DNA of 64,000 bases from Halostella limicola (GTDB taxonomy: Archaea > Halobacteriota > Halobacteria > Halobacteriales > Natronoarchaeaceae), in assembly GCF_003675875.1 (NCBI RefSeq), contig NZ_RCDI01000002.1:870786-934785 (forward strand), written 5' to 3'. The translations under genes were made by a program, and so were the position numbers. Numbering within the stretch: the stretch's first letter is position 1; each line of letters begins with the position of its first letter. A model generated the notes under the pieces. That model saw only the letters and a program-made list of their open reading frames with translations, did no database searches and was not told the origin of the DNA. Below are positions 1 through 6,930 of the stretch, piece after piece.

Positions 1-1
1 C

Positions 2-112
2 TTCGTCGCGCTCGCCATCGCCGTCCTGATGGCGCTCGACAGCGCGCTGGCGGGTGCGCTCGGCGGGATACTCGGGGACTCCGGGCCGCAGAATCCGGGC
101 CGGTATCGGTAG
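2..112 (+). CDS. C-terminal tail of a membrane protein (5' end outside window)
   Basis: Only the last 36 codons are inside the window. They encode a hydrophobic segment rich in Ala, Leu and Val followed by a short polar tail, and end at a TAG at 110-112. This looks like the last transmembrane helix of an integral membrane protein. The gene converges on hisE, with 22 nt between the two stop codons. The family cannot be recognised from so short a piece. Confidence 0.5.
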   Translation, partial: FVALAIAVLMALDSALAGALGGILGDSGPQNPGRYR

Positions 113-134
113 AAGCGTTCGGCAGCGTCGCCGC

Positions 135-467
135 CTATCGCCGCTCCGCGAGTTCCGCCCGCAGGTCGTCCAGATCCATCCCCTTCATCGACAGGAGCAC
201 GAGCAGGTGATAGACGATGTCGGCGCTCTCGTGGGCCATCTCCTCGCGGTCGTCGTCCTTCGCGGCCAGGATCAGCTCCGTCGCCTCCTCGCCAAGCTTC
301 TCTAACACCTCGTTTTCCCCCTTCTCGCTGGTGAACAGCGACGCGGTGTAGGAGCCCTCCGGAAGCGTCTCCTTGCGGTCCTCGATGACGGCGAACACCT
401 CGTCGAGCACGTCCGCGTCGAACTCGTCCGCGGCGTCCGCCGCGGGGGACCGGTCCTCGCCCGTCAT
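135..467 (-). CDS. hisE: Phosphoribosyl-ATP pyrophosphatase HisE
   Basis: HisE hydrolyses phosphoribosyl-ATP to phosphoribosyl-AMP and pyrophosphate, the second step of histidine biosynthesis, in the cytoplasm. The 110-residue product has the all-alpha MazG-like fold signature: a GEEATEL metal-binding helix near residues 59-65 and the downstream HESADIVYHLLVLL helix. Length is normal for a stand-alone archaeal HisE. The ATG at 467 is chosen because it overlaps the stop of the upstream DUF151 gene in an ATGA arrangement, implying translational coupling. It is the last gene of a leftward sec61-beta, pdxT, DUF151, hisE run. Confidence 0.93.
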   Translation of the reverse strand: MTGEDRSPAADAADEFDADVLDEVFAVIEDRKETLPEGSYTASLFTSEKGENEVLEKLGEEATELILAAKDDDREEMAHESADIVYHLLVLLSMKGMDLDDLRAELAERR

Positions 468-913
468 GTGAGCTCTGCCACCTCCCTGATGTCGTCGAGT
501 TCGTCGAACTCCTCGCGGGGCTGGCGGCCGCTCTCGAACACCGATTCGTCGACCTCGACGGAGGCGTTCGTCCGGGCGGCGAGCGCCAGCGAGTCGCTGG
601 GACGAGCGTCGATCTCGGCCTCGCCGCGGGGGGTCTGCACGTGGAGGTCGGCGATGTAGGTGCCGTCCTCGACGGCACTGACGACGACGCCGTCGACGCG
701 CCCGCCGAGTTCCTCGATGACGTCGAGCAGCAGGTCGTGGGTCAGCGGTCGGCCGATGTCCTCGGCGTCGAGGCCGCGCGCGATGCTCGCCGCCTCGTCG
801 AAGCCGATGAAGATGGGGAGAACGTCGCTCTCGTCCTCGACGGCGAGGACGGCGACGGGCACCGGGCCGTCCGGCGTTCCGGCGACGCGCACGGCGTCGA
901 TTGTCGCGTCCAT
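464..913 (-). CDS. DUF151 / bifunctional nuclease family protein
   Basis: A 149-residue protein of the DUF151 (BFN-like) family. Family features visible are the N-terminal VPVAVLAVEDES strand, the IFIGFDEAASIARGL stretch, RPLTHDLLLDVIEELGG, and the RPSDSLALAARTNASVEV block near residues 105-122. Plant and some bacterial members have been described as nucleases, but most archaeal members have no tested function, so no activity is asserted. The ATG at 913 is preferred over longer reading because upstream sequence loses family similarity. It overlaps hisE by 4 nt and lies 35 nt after pdxT, so it is probably co-transcribed. Confidence 0.85.
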   Translation of the reverse strand: MDATIDAVRVAGTPDGPVPVAVLAVEDESDVLPIFIGFDEAASIARGLDAEDIGRPLTHDLLLDVIEELGGRVDGVVVSAVEDGTYIADLHVQTPRGEAEIDARPSDSLALAARTNASVEVDESVFESGRQPREEFDELDDIREVAELT

Positions 914-948
914 ACCCGAACTGAGGCCCCCAGCAAGAAAAGTCCACC

Positions 949-1545
949 CTACTGCGTCGCGGGCGTCTCGGCGAAGAACGCGAGTTCGTGGATCCGGTCG
1001 TCGTCGGTCAGTTCCGGGTGGAACGAGGTGCCGATCACGGGGCCGTCGCGGACGGCGACCGCCCGCCCGTCCCACTCCGCCAGCACGTCCACGTCGCCGA
1101 CCTCGCTGATGACCGGCGCGCGGATGAACACGCCAGGGAACGGGTCGTCGAGCCCGTCGACGTCGAGCGGCGCCTCGAAGCTGTCCTTCTGGCGGCCGAA
1201 GGCGTTGCGTTCGACCGTCACGTCGACCAGGTCGAGCGTCTCCACGCGGTCGTCGCCCGCGTCCCGCGCGGCGACGATGAGGCCGGCGCAGGTCGCGAGC
1301 ACCGGTTTCCCGGCCGCGACATGGTCGACGATCTCCCCGGCGATCCCGTCGTCGTGGAGCAGGCGGGAGATGGTCGTCGACTCCCCGCCCGGCATCAGGA
1401 GCGCGTCGCAGTCGGGGACGACCCCGGCGTCGCGGACCTCGACCACGTCGGCCGACCGGCCGCGGCGCTCGGCGGCGCGTTCGATGGCCTCGGCGTGCTC
1501 GCTGACGTCGCCCTGAACGGCGACGACTCCGGCAGTGAACGTCAT
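949..1545 (-). CDS. pdxT: Pyridoxal 5'-phosphate synthase glutaminase subunit PdxT
   Basis: PdxT is the class I glutaminase that releases ammonia from glutamine for the PdxS synthase in the DXP-independent route to vitamin B6. The 198-residue product shows the PGGEST motif at 52-57, the nucleophile Cys86 in an ATCAGL context, and the catalytic His176/Glu178 pair in SFHPEL. Length matches the family. No pdxS is visible in the window, which is usual because the two genes are often apart in haloarchaea. It lies between sec61-beta and the DUF151 gene with short gaps, consistent with one leftward transcript. Confidence 0.95.
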   Translation of the reverse strand: MTFTAGVVAVQGDVSEHAEAIERAAERRGRSADVVEVRDAGVVPDCDALLMPGGESTTISRLLHDDGIAGEIVDHVAAGKPVLATCAGLIVAARDAGDDRVETLDLVDVTVERNAFGRQKDSFEAPLDVDGLDDPFPGVFIRAPVISEVGDVDVLAEWDGRAVAVRDGPVIGTSFHPELTDDDRIHELAFFAETPATQ

Positions 1546-1585
1546 TGCGCGTCGCTACGCGCCGAGAGTAAAAAACCCGCTCGGA

Positions 1586-1747
1586 CTAGCCGACGATCGA
1601 CAGCACCTGGATCATGACGCCGAAGAGCACGCCGAAGGCGATGACGGTCTTCGGGTCCATGGTGATCGCGTTCCGGTCTTCCGCCTCGAAGTAGCGGACG
1701 AGGCCCGCGCTGGACATCAGCCCGCCGCTGTTCTGGCCGCTGCTCAT
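1586..1747 (-). CDS. Preprotein translocase subunit Sec61-beta (archaeal SecG)
   Basis: A 53-residue protein with a Gly/Ser/Asn-rich cytoplasmic N-terminus, the conserved [16 protein letters not shown] block (residues 9-24), an ITMDPKTV motif and one C-terminal transmembrane helix. That is the full architecture of archaeal Sec61-beta, the small tail-anchored subunit of the SecYE-beta translocon. The ATG at 1747 gives this complete protein. It is the first gene of the leftward run that continues into pdxT, 40 nt away, and is divergent from the thioredoxin gene with a 117-nt shared upstream region. Confidence 0.93.
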   Translation of the reverse strand: MSSGQNSGGLMSSAGLVRYFEAEDRNAITMDPKTVIAFGVLFGVMIQVLSIVG

Positions 1748-1825
1748 GTGCGACCATCTACCCCCGCACCGGGTAAACCTTTCGCACCACAGCGGGCGTG
1801 TGCGGCCGAGCCACGAGTGGGAAAC

Positions 1826-1833
1826 CCTTATGC
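1826..1833 (+). promoter_or_regulatory. TATA-like box of the thioredoxin gene
   Basis: The AT-rich run CCTTATGC lies 32-39 nt before the ATG at 1865 in otherwise GC-rich DNA. The spacing suits a haloarchaeal promoter with a very short or absent leader. No transcription data are available to confirm it. Confidence 0.4.
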
Positions 1834-1864
1834 GCCAAGCGTGGCAATTCTCTGCGAGCGCAGC

Positions 1865-2134
1865 ATGACTGTAACACTCAAGGATTTCTATGCGGACTGG
1901 TGTGGCCCCTGCAAGACGCAGGACCCCATCCTCGAGGAGCTCGAGGAGGACTGGGAGGACCGATTCGAGGTCGAGAAGATCAACGTCGACGAGGAGCAGG
2001 ACGTGGCCAACGAGTACCAGGTCCGCTCGCTTCCGACGCTCATCATCGAGAACGACGACGGCATCGTCGAGCGGTTCGTCGGCGTCACCCAGCGCGACGA
2101 CCTGGAGGACGCGCTGGAGCAGGCCGGGGCGTAA
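1865..2134 (+). CDS. Thioredoxin family protein
   Basis: A compact 89-residue thioredoxin-fold protein. The active-site WCGPCK lies at residues 12-17 and the cis-proline region reads SLPTLII near residue 56. It lacks the extra N-terminal strand and helix of longer thioredoxins, as is common for small haloarchaeal versions. It should act as a cytoplasmic dithiol oxidoreductase; its electron donor and targets cannot be inferred here. The ATG at 1865 is chosen because the extended upstream reading has no similarity and a TATA-like box lies 32-39 nt ahead. A hairpin with T-tract follows the stop. Confidence 0.9.
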   Translation: MTVTLKDFYADWCGPCKTQDPILEELEEDWEDRFEVEKINVDEEQDVANEYQVRSLPTLIIENDDGIVERFVGVTQRDDLEDALEQAGA

Positions 2135-2139
2135 GCGAC

Positions 2140-2162
2140 GACCGTTTTCCGACGGTCTTTTT
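2140..2162 (+). terminator. Hairpin with T-tract after the thioredoxin gene
   Basis: Arms GACCGT (2140-2145) and ACGGTC (2152-2157) are perfect complements around a 6-nt loop and are followed directly by five T residues. It starts 6 nt after the thioredoxin stop codon. Archaeal termination needs mainly the T-tract, so the hairpin may also protect the transcript end. Confidence 0.55.
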
Positions 2163-2587
2163 CGCGGACGGGTGGCCTGCGGATCGACGGTCCGTTACCG
2201 GCCCCCTCCCGATAAAGCTCCGCCGAAGAGGCCGCGGTGAACCGCTCGCTTCGCTCGCGGGCAGTTAGCGGCCGTCAATCTACCACTCACCGCTCTCCGT
2301 AGACTTCCCCCAGCGGCCGCGCTCGGCGTTTATGCCGAGCACCGTGACGCTACGCGTCACGAGCCTCGCGGCATAGCCGCGAGACGCACGGGGGAGGGCA
2401 GGCACTCCGAGCGTGCGCCGGCGACCGCCGGCGTCTTCACGAGCGAAGCGAGTGAAGGCTCGTGAGGCCTTCGGCCTCACGGTAGCTCGCGCAAACTGGC
2501 GAGCCTTAGCGAGAACTGCTCCGCAGTTCTCGCGGTGGACATTGAAAGGGCGCAGCGAGGGCCGCCAGGCCCGAGCAAGGGCTTTCT
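2163..2587. other. Intergenic region filled with short perfect hairpins
   Basis: No convincing gene is present between the thioredoxin and F420 reductase genes; short open frames here are low-complexity and cross the hairpins. The region instead contains inverted repeats with tiny loops: 2343-2361 (8-bp arms, loop TAC), 2365-2383 (8-bp arms, loop ATA), 2416-2433 (8-bp arms, loop AC), 2462-2480 (8-bp arms, loop TTC) and 2509-2533 (11-bp arms, loop TCC). A larger TCACGAGC/GCTCGTGA pair starts at 2437. It might be structured RNA, a repeat remnant or a nucleoid or terminator feature; the sequence alone does not decide. Confidence 0.7.
2343..2533. repeat. Array of five short-loop inverted repeats
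   Basis: Five separate perfect palindromes with 2-3 nt loops occur within 191 bp. The strongest is GCGAGAACTGC, loop TCC, GCAGTTCTCGC at 2509-2533. The arm sequences differ from one another, so these are not copies of a single repeat unit. All could form cruciforms in DNA or hairpins in RNA from either strand. Confidence 0.75.
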
Positions 2588-3256
2588 TTAGTGGAAGCGG
2601 ATCCCCACGTCGTGCATCCCCTCGTTGTAGCGCGCGAGGTTGATCAGGAGGGGCGTCAGGCTCTCGACCTCGGCCGCGTTCGCGATCGGGCCGGCGTCGA
2701 GCGCGCGCAGCCCGCGGATCTGCTCGGCGAGCATCGTCACCGTCTCCTTCGCGTCCCCGTCGTTCCCGACCACGAGCGTGTCGACGTCGAGGTCGGCGTC
2801 GAGGTTCGCGAGGCGGTCCGCCGCGAGGTTGTGGAACGCGCCGACGACGGGCACGTCGTCGGGGGCCGCCGAGGCGGCGACGGCGGTGACGCTCCCCGCG
2901 CCGGGGCGGTGGTAGTGGAGCCCCTCCTCGTCGCTTTTCATGCCGACGGCGGGCGAGACGAGGACGTCGTCGTCGTCCAGTCGGTCGGCGACGGCCTCGA
3001 CGGTGTCGGAGACGTGGTACGGCGGGACCGCGATCACGACGACGTCCGCGCGGTCGGCGGCCATCGCGTTCTCGAACCCCTTTATCTCGCAGTCGACGCC
3101 GCGACTGTCGAGTTCCGTCTCGTACTCCTCGGCCTTGTTGCGAGCCTTCTCGGGGTCGCGGGAGCCGATCAGGACCTCGTGAGACGTGTCGTACGCCCAG
3201 CGGAGCGCGAGTCCCTGCCCGATGTCGCCCGTACCGCCGAGTAGTGCGAGTCGCAT
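2588..3256 (-). CDS. npdG: F420H2:NADP+ oxidoreductase (NADPH-dependent F420 reductase)
   Basis: Transfers hydride between coenzyme F420 and NADP in the cytoplasm. The 222-residue protein begins with a Rossmann GGTGDIGQG motif (residues 7-15) followed by LIGSRDPEKA, where Ser-Arg would contact the NADP 2'-phosphate. The central VVVIAVPPYHV and SPAVGMK segments and the GAFHNLAA motif are typical of the family. Length matches archaeal Fno/NpdG. The GTG/ATG choice at 3256 puts the first beta strand immediately at the N-terminus. It is transcribed away from the hairpin element at 3285-3364. Confidence 0.9.
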   Translation of the reverse strand: MRLALLGGTGDIGQGLALRWAYDTSHEVLIGSRDPEKARNKAEEYETELDSRGVDCEIKGFENAMAADRADVVVIAVPPYHVSDTVEAVADRLDDDDVLVSPAVGMKSDEEGLHYHRPGAGSVTAVAASAAPDDVPVVGAFHNLAADRLANLDADLDVDTLVVGNDGDAKETVTMLAEQIRGLRALDAGPIANAAEVESLTPLLINLARYNEGMHDVGIRFH

Positions 3257-3284
3257 ACGGGGAGGGTCGGACGCTCGGGGATTA

Positions 3285-3364
3285 ATACTGTCGGACGTAA
3301 GCCCTTCAACGATTTCGCCACCTCCGGGTGGCGAATATCTTCACGTAGTTACGTCCGACAGTAT
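3285..3364. repeat. 80-bp nested inverted-repeat element, copy A (MITE-like)
   Basis: Perfect 16-bp terminal inverted repeats, ATACTGTCGGACGTAA (3285-3300) and its complement (3349-3364), enclose an inner perfect 9-bp hairpin TTCGCCACC-TCCG-GGTGGCGAA (3314-3335). It has no coding capacity. An element of nearly the same size and design lies at 27933-28013. This suggests a small non-autonomous mobile or structured repeat; no matching transposase is in the window. Confidence 0.65.
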
Positions 3365-3440
3365 AGCGTTGGGAGATCGGTGGGACTCGCCGCTCGGACC
3401 GGCGGCGCCAGCGGCGGCGACGAACCGGAAACGTCGAGCG

Positions 3441-3821
3441 TCAGGTCGCGGCGTCGCGGAGCCGGTCGTAGCCGCCGTAGTACGCGAGCCAGGTCGCCAG
3501 CAGGAAGATCCCGGCGAACGCGATGCCGCGGAGGGTGAGGCCAATGGTCTCGTCCGGCGCGACGGACTCGATCGCCCACAGCAGCGGCGTGCTGAGGAGG
3601 ATGGTCGCCCAGAAGATCGTCGTGCGACCCGCGCGGTCGCCGTCCGGGCCGATCGATCGGGCGAGCAGGCGAGACACGATGGGGGCCGCGACGACGGTGG
3701 CGACGGCGGCGACGAGGAGGAACGACGCGACGTCCGCCGACACCGCCGCCCCGACGACGACCCCGACCAGGAGAGAGAGGCCGACCGTCCAGGCGCGGCG
3801 TTCGAGCGTGCTGCGGTCCAT
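3441..3821 (-). CDS. Hypothetical membrane protein, four predicted helices
   Basis: A 126-residue protein with about four hydrophobic segments: two near residues 12-50, one near 68-86 and one near 96-115, separated by short charged loops. A RSIGPDGDRAGR loop lies between helices 2 and 3. The shape resembles small DUF2178-type membrane proteins, but I cannot assign a family with confidence. It starts at an ATG (3821), is transcribed leftward and follows the hairpin element. No partner gene suggests a role. Confidence 0.65.
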   Translation of the reverse strand: MDRSTLERRAWTVGLSLLVGVVVGAAVSADVASFLLVAAVATVVAAPIVSRLLARSIGPDGDRAGRTTIFWATILLSTPLLWAIESVAPDETIGLTLRGIAFAGIFLLATWLAYYGGYDRLRDAAT

Positions 3822-3909
3822 ACCGGCCTTCGATCCCCCCGGGGAATAGTACTGACGACTGTCGCTTCGCGCGCGTTCCGCTGCGGAGCACTGGACGGCA
3901 CGGGAAACG

Positions 3910-4212
3910 TCAGGGCGCGTCCTCGTCCTCGGGGTTCATCGCCGCGCCCTCCGGCGCGCCGCCGCCGTACGCGTCGCGCTCCGAGAGCTCGCGGAGGCGC
4001 TGGTCGACCTCGGCGGCGAGCGTCTCTGCGCGGTCGTAGTCCGCGTCGTCGGCGGCGCGCAGGCGCTCGACCGCCTGACTGGCGTCGGCGAGCAGGCGGG
4101 CCGCTTCCTCGCGGTCCGCTTCCGTCGCGCGGTCGAGCGCATCGCGGACGGCGTCGGGGTCGGGAGCGACCTCGCCCGCGTCGTCGTCGCGGCCGGTGTC
4201 GGAGTCGGTCAC
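3910..4212 (-). CDS. Conserved-looking acidic alpha-helical protein of unknown function
   Basis: A 100-residue Asp/Glu/Ala-rich protein, mostly helical, with a possible coiled coil around residues 25-75 (heptad-like ALDRATEADREEAARLL and TLAAEVDQRLREL). The GTG at 4212 is chosen over a TTG at 4263: the upstream 17 residues are hydrophobic, unlike the rest, and an AGCGCCAAAAGCGC stretch that looks promoter-like would then lie inside the gene. I do not recognise the family. It is divergent from the membrane protein gene at 4285. Confidence 0.5.
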   Translation of the reverse strand: MTDSDTGRDDDAGEVAPDPDAVRDALDRATEADREEAARLLADASQAVERLRAADDADYDRAETLAAEVDQRLRELSERDAYGGGAPEGAAMNPEDEDAP

Positions 4213-4284
4213 GGGCGACCGTGGTACGCCGAGCGCCAAAAGCGCTCCCCCCACGCGTTTCAACCCGGGCGTGGTACGGCGTTC

Positions 4285-4707
4285 ATGGAAGGATTCCTCG
4301 CGGGTGCCGTCGCGACCGTCTGGAAGACAGCCGCCGCGATCACCGGACGACGGCAGGGCCTGACCGCGCTCCCGTCGCCGTTCCCGCTGGCGCTGATAGA
4401 GCGCGTCGTCGGCGCGGAGGCGCCGAGGTCAGTCCGGTATCCGACCGCTGCGGTCGCTCACCTCGGCTACGGCGGGACGATGGGTGCCGTCTTCGCGCTC
4501 CTGTGGCCGCGGGGTGGGGCCGCACGCGGCGCGACGTGGGGCGCGTTCCTGTGGGTGATTCAGCAGGTGATCTTCTTCCCGTTCGTCGGATGGGGGCCGT
4601 TCGGCCGCGACCTGTCGCGGAAAGCGTCGCTGGAGACGTTACTCCATCACCTGATCTACGGCCTCGTCCTCGGCGTCCTCATTCGAGACGGGCCGGAAGA
4701 TCGTTGA
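4285..4707 (+). CDS. Hypothetical membrane protein
   Basis: A 140-residue protein with hydrophobic segments near residues 1-20, 55-75, 82-102 and 118-135, so probably three or four membrane helices. Conserved-looking features are [16 protein letters not shown] and a [12 protein letters not shown] segment near the C-terminus. Its 3' end overlaps the convergent HAD gene by 29 nt. No function can be inferred; the family is not recognised. Confidence 0.65.
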   Translation: MEGFLAGAVATVWKTAAAITGRRQGLTALPSPFPLALIERVVGAEAPRSVRYPTAAVAHLGYGGTMGAVFALLWPRGGAARGATWGAFLWVIQQVIFFPFVGWGPFGRDLSRKASLETLLHHLIYGLVLGVLIRDGPEDR

Positions 4708-5545
4708 CGGAGTCGAGGACGGCGGCCGCACCGGCTTCCTCGTACTTCGCGCGGCCCGCCTCGCCGGTGAGGCCGCCAGTGAGGACGCCGACGCCGCGGT
4801 ACTCGCGCGACGGGTCGTCCTCGGCGGCGTTGACTGCGGTCCGTACGTCGTCCAGGGTGTCGCCGACGAAGACGACCGAGTCGGCATCGAAGCGCTCGGC
4901 GAGCGTCACGAGGGCGTGCGGGTCGGGCTTGCCCGCCTCCCAGTCGTCCATCGTGAAGCGGTGCTCGGCCGGTACGTCGAGGCCGACGCGCTCCAGCGCG
5001 ATGCTCGCCTCCTTCGCGGGACGGCCGGTGAGCACGCCCACGTCGTAGCGCTCTCGGAGCGCGGTGAGCGTCGACGCCTCCGCGATGACCGGTTCGTCGT
5101 GGATGAACCCTTCCGACTCGATGTCGGGGTCGCCCCCCTCGATGGCGCGGTAGAGGTCGGTCCCGAGGTACAGCTGCTGGAACACGTCGCGCAGGCGCTC
5201 GCGGTCCCAGCGCTCGCGGACGCGCTCGGTCGCGTTGGCGCCCAGCGCGTCGGTGATGACGGCTTCCGCGGCGTCGAGACCGCCGCCGCGGCCGGCGATC
5301 GCGCCGGTGTAGGCCGCGATGCTCTGGTCGTACCCCTCCGCGGTCGCGAGCACGTACAGCGCGGCGGCGTGGGTGAGCTCCCAGTCGTTGTTGAACCCGC
5401 CGGCGTCCTTGAACCGCTGGACGTCGTCCTTGCGGATCGTCCGGTCGTAGACGCGCTCTATCGACTCGACGATCGCCCGGCGGTACGAGTTCTCGACGTC
5501 GACGAGGACGCCGTCGACGTCCAGCACGACTGCGTCGGCGTTCAT
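4679..5545 (-). CDS. HAD superfamily phosphatase-like hydrolase (TIGR01548-like)
   Basis: A 288-residue cytoplasmic HAD hydrolase. Motif I is LDVDGVLVD near residue 8 with the nucleophile and acid/base aspartates, motif II is VLTGRP, the motif III lysine is in GKPDPHAL, and motif IV is [12 protein letters not shown] helical cap insert lies after motif I. The subgroup resembles the IA-variant hypothetical family found in haloarchaea next to histidine genes (TIGR01548), but here no histidine gene is adjacent. Its substrate is unknown. It overlaps the convergent membrane protein gene by 29 nt. Confidence 0.8.
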   Translation of the reverse strand: MNADAVVLDVDGVLVDVENSYRRAIVESIERVYDRTIRKDDVQRFKDAGGFNNDWELTHAAALYVLATAEGYDQSIAAYTGAIAGRGGGLDAAEAVITDALGANATERVRERWDRERLRDVFQQLYLGTDLYRAIEGGDPDIESEGFIHDEPVIAEASTLTALRERYDVGVLTGRPAKEASIALERVGLDVPAEHRFTMDDWEAGKPDPHALVTLAERFDADSVVFVGDTLDDVRTAVNAAEDDPSREYRGVGVLTGGLTGEAGRAKYEEAGAAAVLDSVNDLPARLE

Positions 5546-5610
5546 GTCGGGAGACAGGCAGTGCGGGGATAAGGGCGTGTCGTTGCGAGGCGCGGGGTTG
5601 GTATCGGCGG

Positions 5611-6030
5611 TTACGGTCTCCGATCCCGTCCCGACCCCGGCCCGTCCGCGGCGCGAAACAGCGTCTCGTCGGGGAGCGTCTCGCGCTCGACCGGGACCGC
5701 CGGCGGGTCGCCGCCGAGCGTGGTGAACAGCAGGTCGGCACCCGCATCGCGGGCGGCGTCGCGGAGCGGGCGGTGGAGTTCGGGCGGCGCGTTCAGCGCG
5801 TAGACGACGTCGGCCCCGGAGTACACCGCCGGATCGGGATCGGTCACGTCGTCGACGACGAAGGCGACGCCGTCCGGGACGAACCGCTCGTGAACGTCGG
5901 TCGCAGTGACGTCGACGCCGCGCTCGGCGAGCGCCGCGGCGACGTCGGTTCGACGACCGATTCCGACCTCGACCGCGGCGGCGTAACTGGCGAGTCGTTC
6001 GGCGAGGGCGTCGGTGGACGGCCGGGACAC
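5611..6030 (-). CDS. UPF0146 family protein
   Basis: A 139-residue protein with a truncated SAM-methyltransferase-like Rossmann fold: [19 protein letters not shown] (glycine-rich first loop), VTATDVHER and [10 protein letters not shown]. This pattern matches archaeal UPF0146. The family lacks an obvious catalytic part, and no substrate is known. The GTG at 6030 is chosen because the frame upstream runs through the divergent archaemetzincin gene and has no family similarity. The two divergent genes share a 39-nt spacer. Confidence 0.75.
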   Translation of the reverse strand: MSRPSTDALAERLASYAAAVEVGIGRRTDVAAALAERGVDVTATDVHERFVPDGVAFVVDDVTDPDPAVYSGADVVYALNAPPELHRPLRDAARDAGADLLFTTLGGDPPAVPVERETLPDETLFRAADGPGSGRDRRP

Positions 6031-6037
6031 GGCGGGA

Positions 6038-6045
6038 TGTTTATT
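6038..6045 (+). promoter_or_regulatory. TATA-like box of the archaemetzincin gene
   Basis: The run TGTTTATT lies 25-32 nt before the ATG at 6070, in the 39-nt spacer between divergent genes. This fits a leaderless haloarchaeal promoter. Confidence 0.45.
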
Positions 6046-6069
6046 GCTCGCGCGACCTAATGGCTGTCC

Positions 6070-6591
6070 ATGCTCGTTGACATCGTGCCGGTCGGGGAAG
6101 TGCCCGCCAGGGTCAAACGGCAGGCATCGTCCGGCCTTCGCAGCGTCTACGACTGCGAAGTCACCGTTCAGGAGTCTCAGTCCATCCCCAGCGGCGCGTA
6201 CGACAGCAACCGGAACCAGTACGGTGCGGAGGAGTTCATCAAGCTCGCGAGCCGCGTCGGCCGCGGCGAGAAAAACATCGCCGTCACCACCAAGGACCTC
6301 TTCTACCGGCGGCGTAACTACGTGTTCGGGCTCGCCTACCTCGACGGCAACGGGAGCGTTGTCTCGACGTACCGGCTGCAGACCTCCAGCGACGGCGGTT
6401 TCTCGAACAAGGACGCCGGAGAGATCTTCGGCGACCGGGTTCGCAAAGAGATCGTCCACGAGATCGGCCACACCCTCGGGCTGGAACACTGCGACAACAA
6501 GCGCTGCGTCATGAACTTCTCCCCGACCGTGCGCGAGGTCGACGTGAAAGAGGAGACGCTCTGTGGCACCTGCCAGCGTCAGGTCCTCTAA
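6070..6591 (+). CDS. amzA: Archaemetzincin, zinc metalloprotease
   Basis: A 173-residue soluble metzincin-clan peptidase of family M54. The zinc motif HEIGHTLGLEH lies at 130-140, followed by the family-specific cysteines Cys141 and Cys146, the Met-turn VMNFS, and a CxxC pair at 165/168 that binds a second zinc. Length is typical. Its natural substrate is unknown in archaea. The ATG at 6070 is preceded by a TATA-like box at 6038-6045. It is followed by a small UPF0058 gene on the same strand after 75 nt. Confidence 0.93.
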   Translation: MLVDIVPVGEVPARVKRQASSGLRSVYDCEVTVQESQSIPSGAYDSNRNQYGAEEFIKLASRVGRGEKNIAVTTKDLFYRRRNYVFGLAYLDGNGSVVSTYRLQTSSDGGFSNKDAGEIFGDRVRKEIVHEIGHTLGLEHCDNKRCVMNFSPTVREVDVKEETLCGTCQRQVL

Positions 6592-6666
6592 CGGCGCGAT
6601 AGCCCCGTTCGGTGCTAGCAGCCCTCCCCGCTCGTTTTCTACCTCGAACACCTACGAGATCACACG

Positions 6667-6930
6667 ATGCGCAAGAACGAACTCGTCCACCTCCACTCGC
6701 TTCTCCGTCTCCTCCGCGAACGGTACGCCGACGACGCCGACGACGCCGCGTTCGCCGACTACGACGCCCTGAGCATCGACCCGACGCACGCCCACCGGTC
6801 GAAGGGCGCACACGAGGAGGCGGTGCTCGCGCTGTCGGCGCAGCTCGCCGACGAGCTGTCGAAACACGGAAAGTACAGCGGTCAGGACGACGCCGCGGGA
6901 GCCGCGACGGCGGACGGTCAGGGCGCGTAG
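6667..6930 (+). CDS. UPF0058 family protein
   Basis: An 87-residue helical protein beginning with KNELVHLHSLLRLL and containing the block DYDALSIDPTHAHRSKGAHEEAVLALS, which is the family signature of archaeal UPF0058. The role is unknown. Its last 13 nt overlap the convergent ABCE1 gene. The C-terminal tail is Asp/Ala/Gly-rich and probably disordered. Confidence 0.8.
   Translation: MRKNELVHLHSLLRLLRERYADDADDAAFADYDALSIDPTHAHRSKGAHEEAVLALSAQLADELSKHGKYSGQDDAAGAATADGQGA

Noticed and set aside
3910-4263. Longer start (TTG at 4263) for the acidic protein
   Set aside because: The extra 17 residues are hydrophobic and unlike the rest; a GTG at 4212 with better context is preferred.
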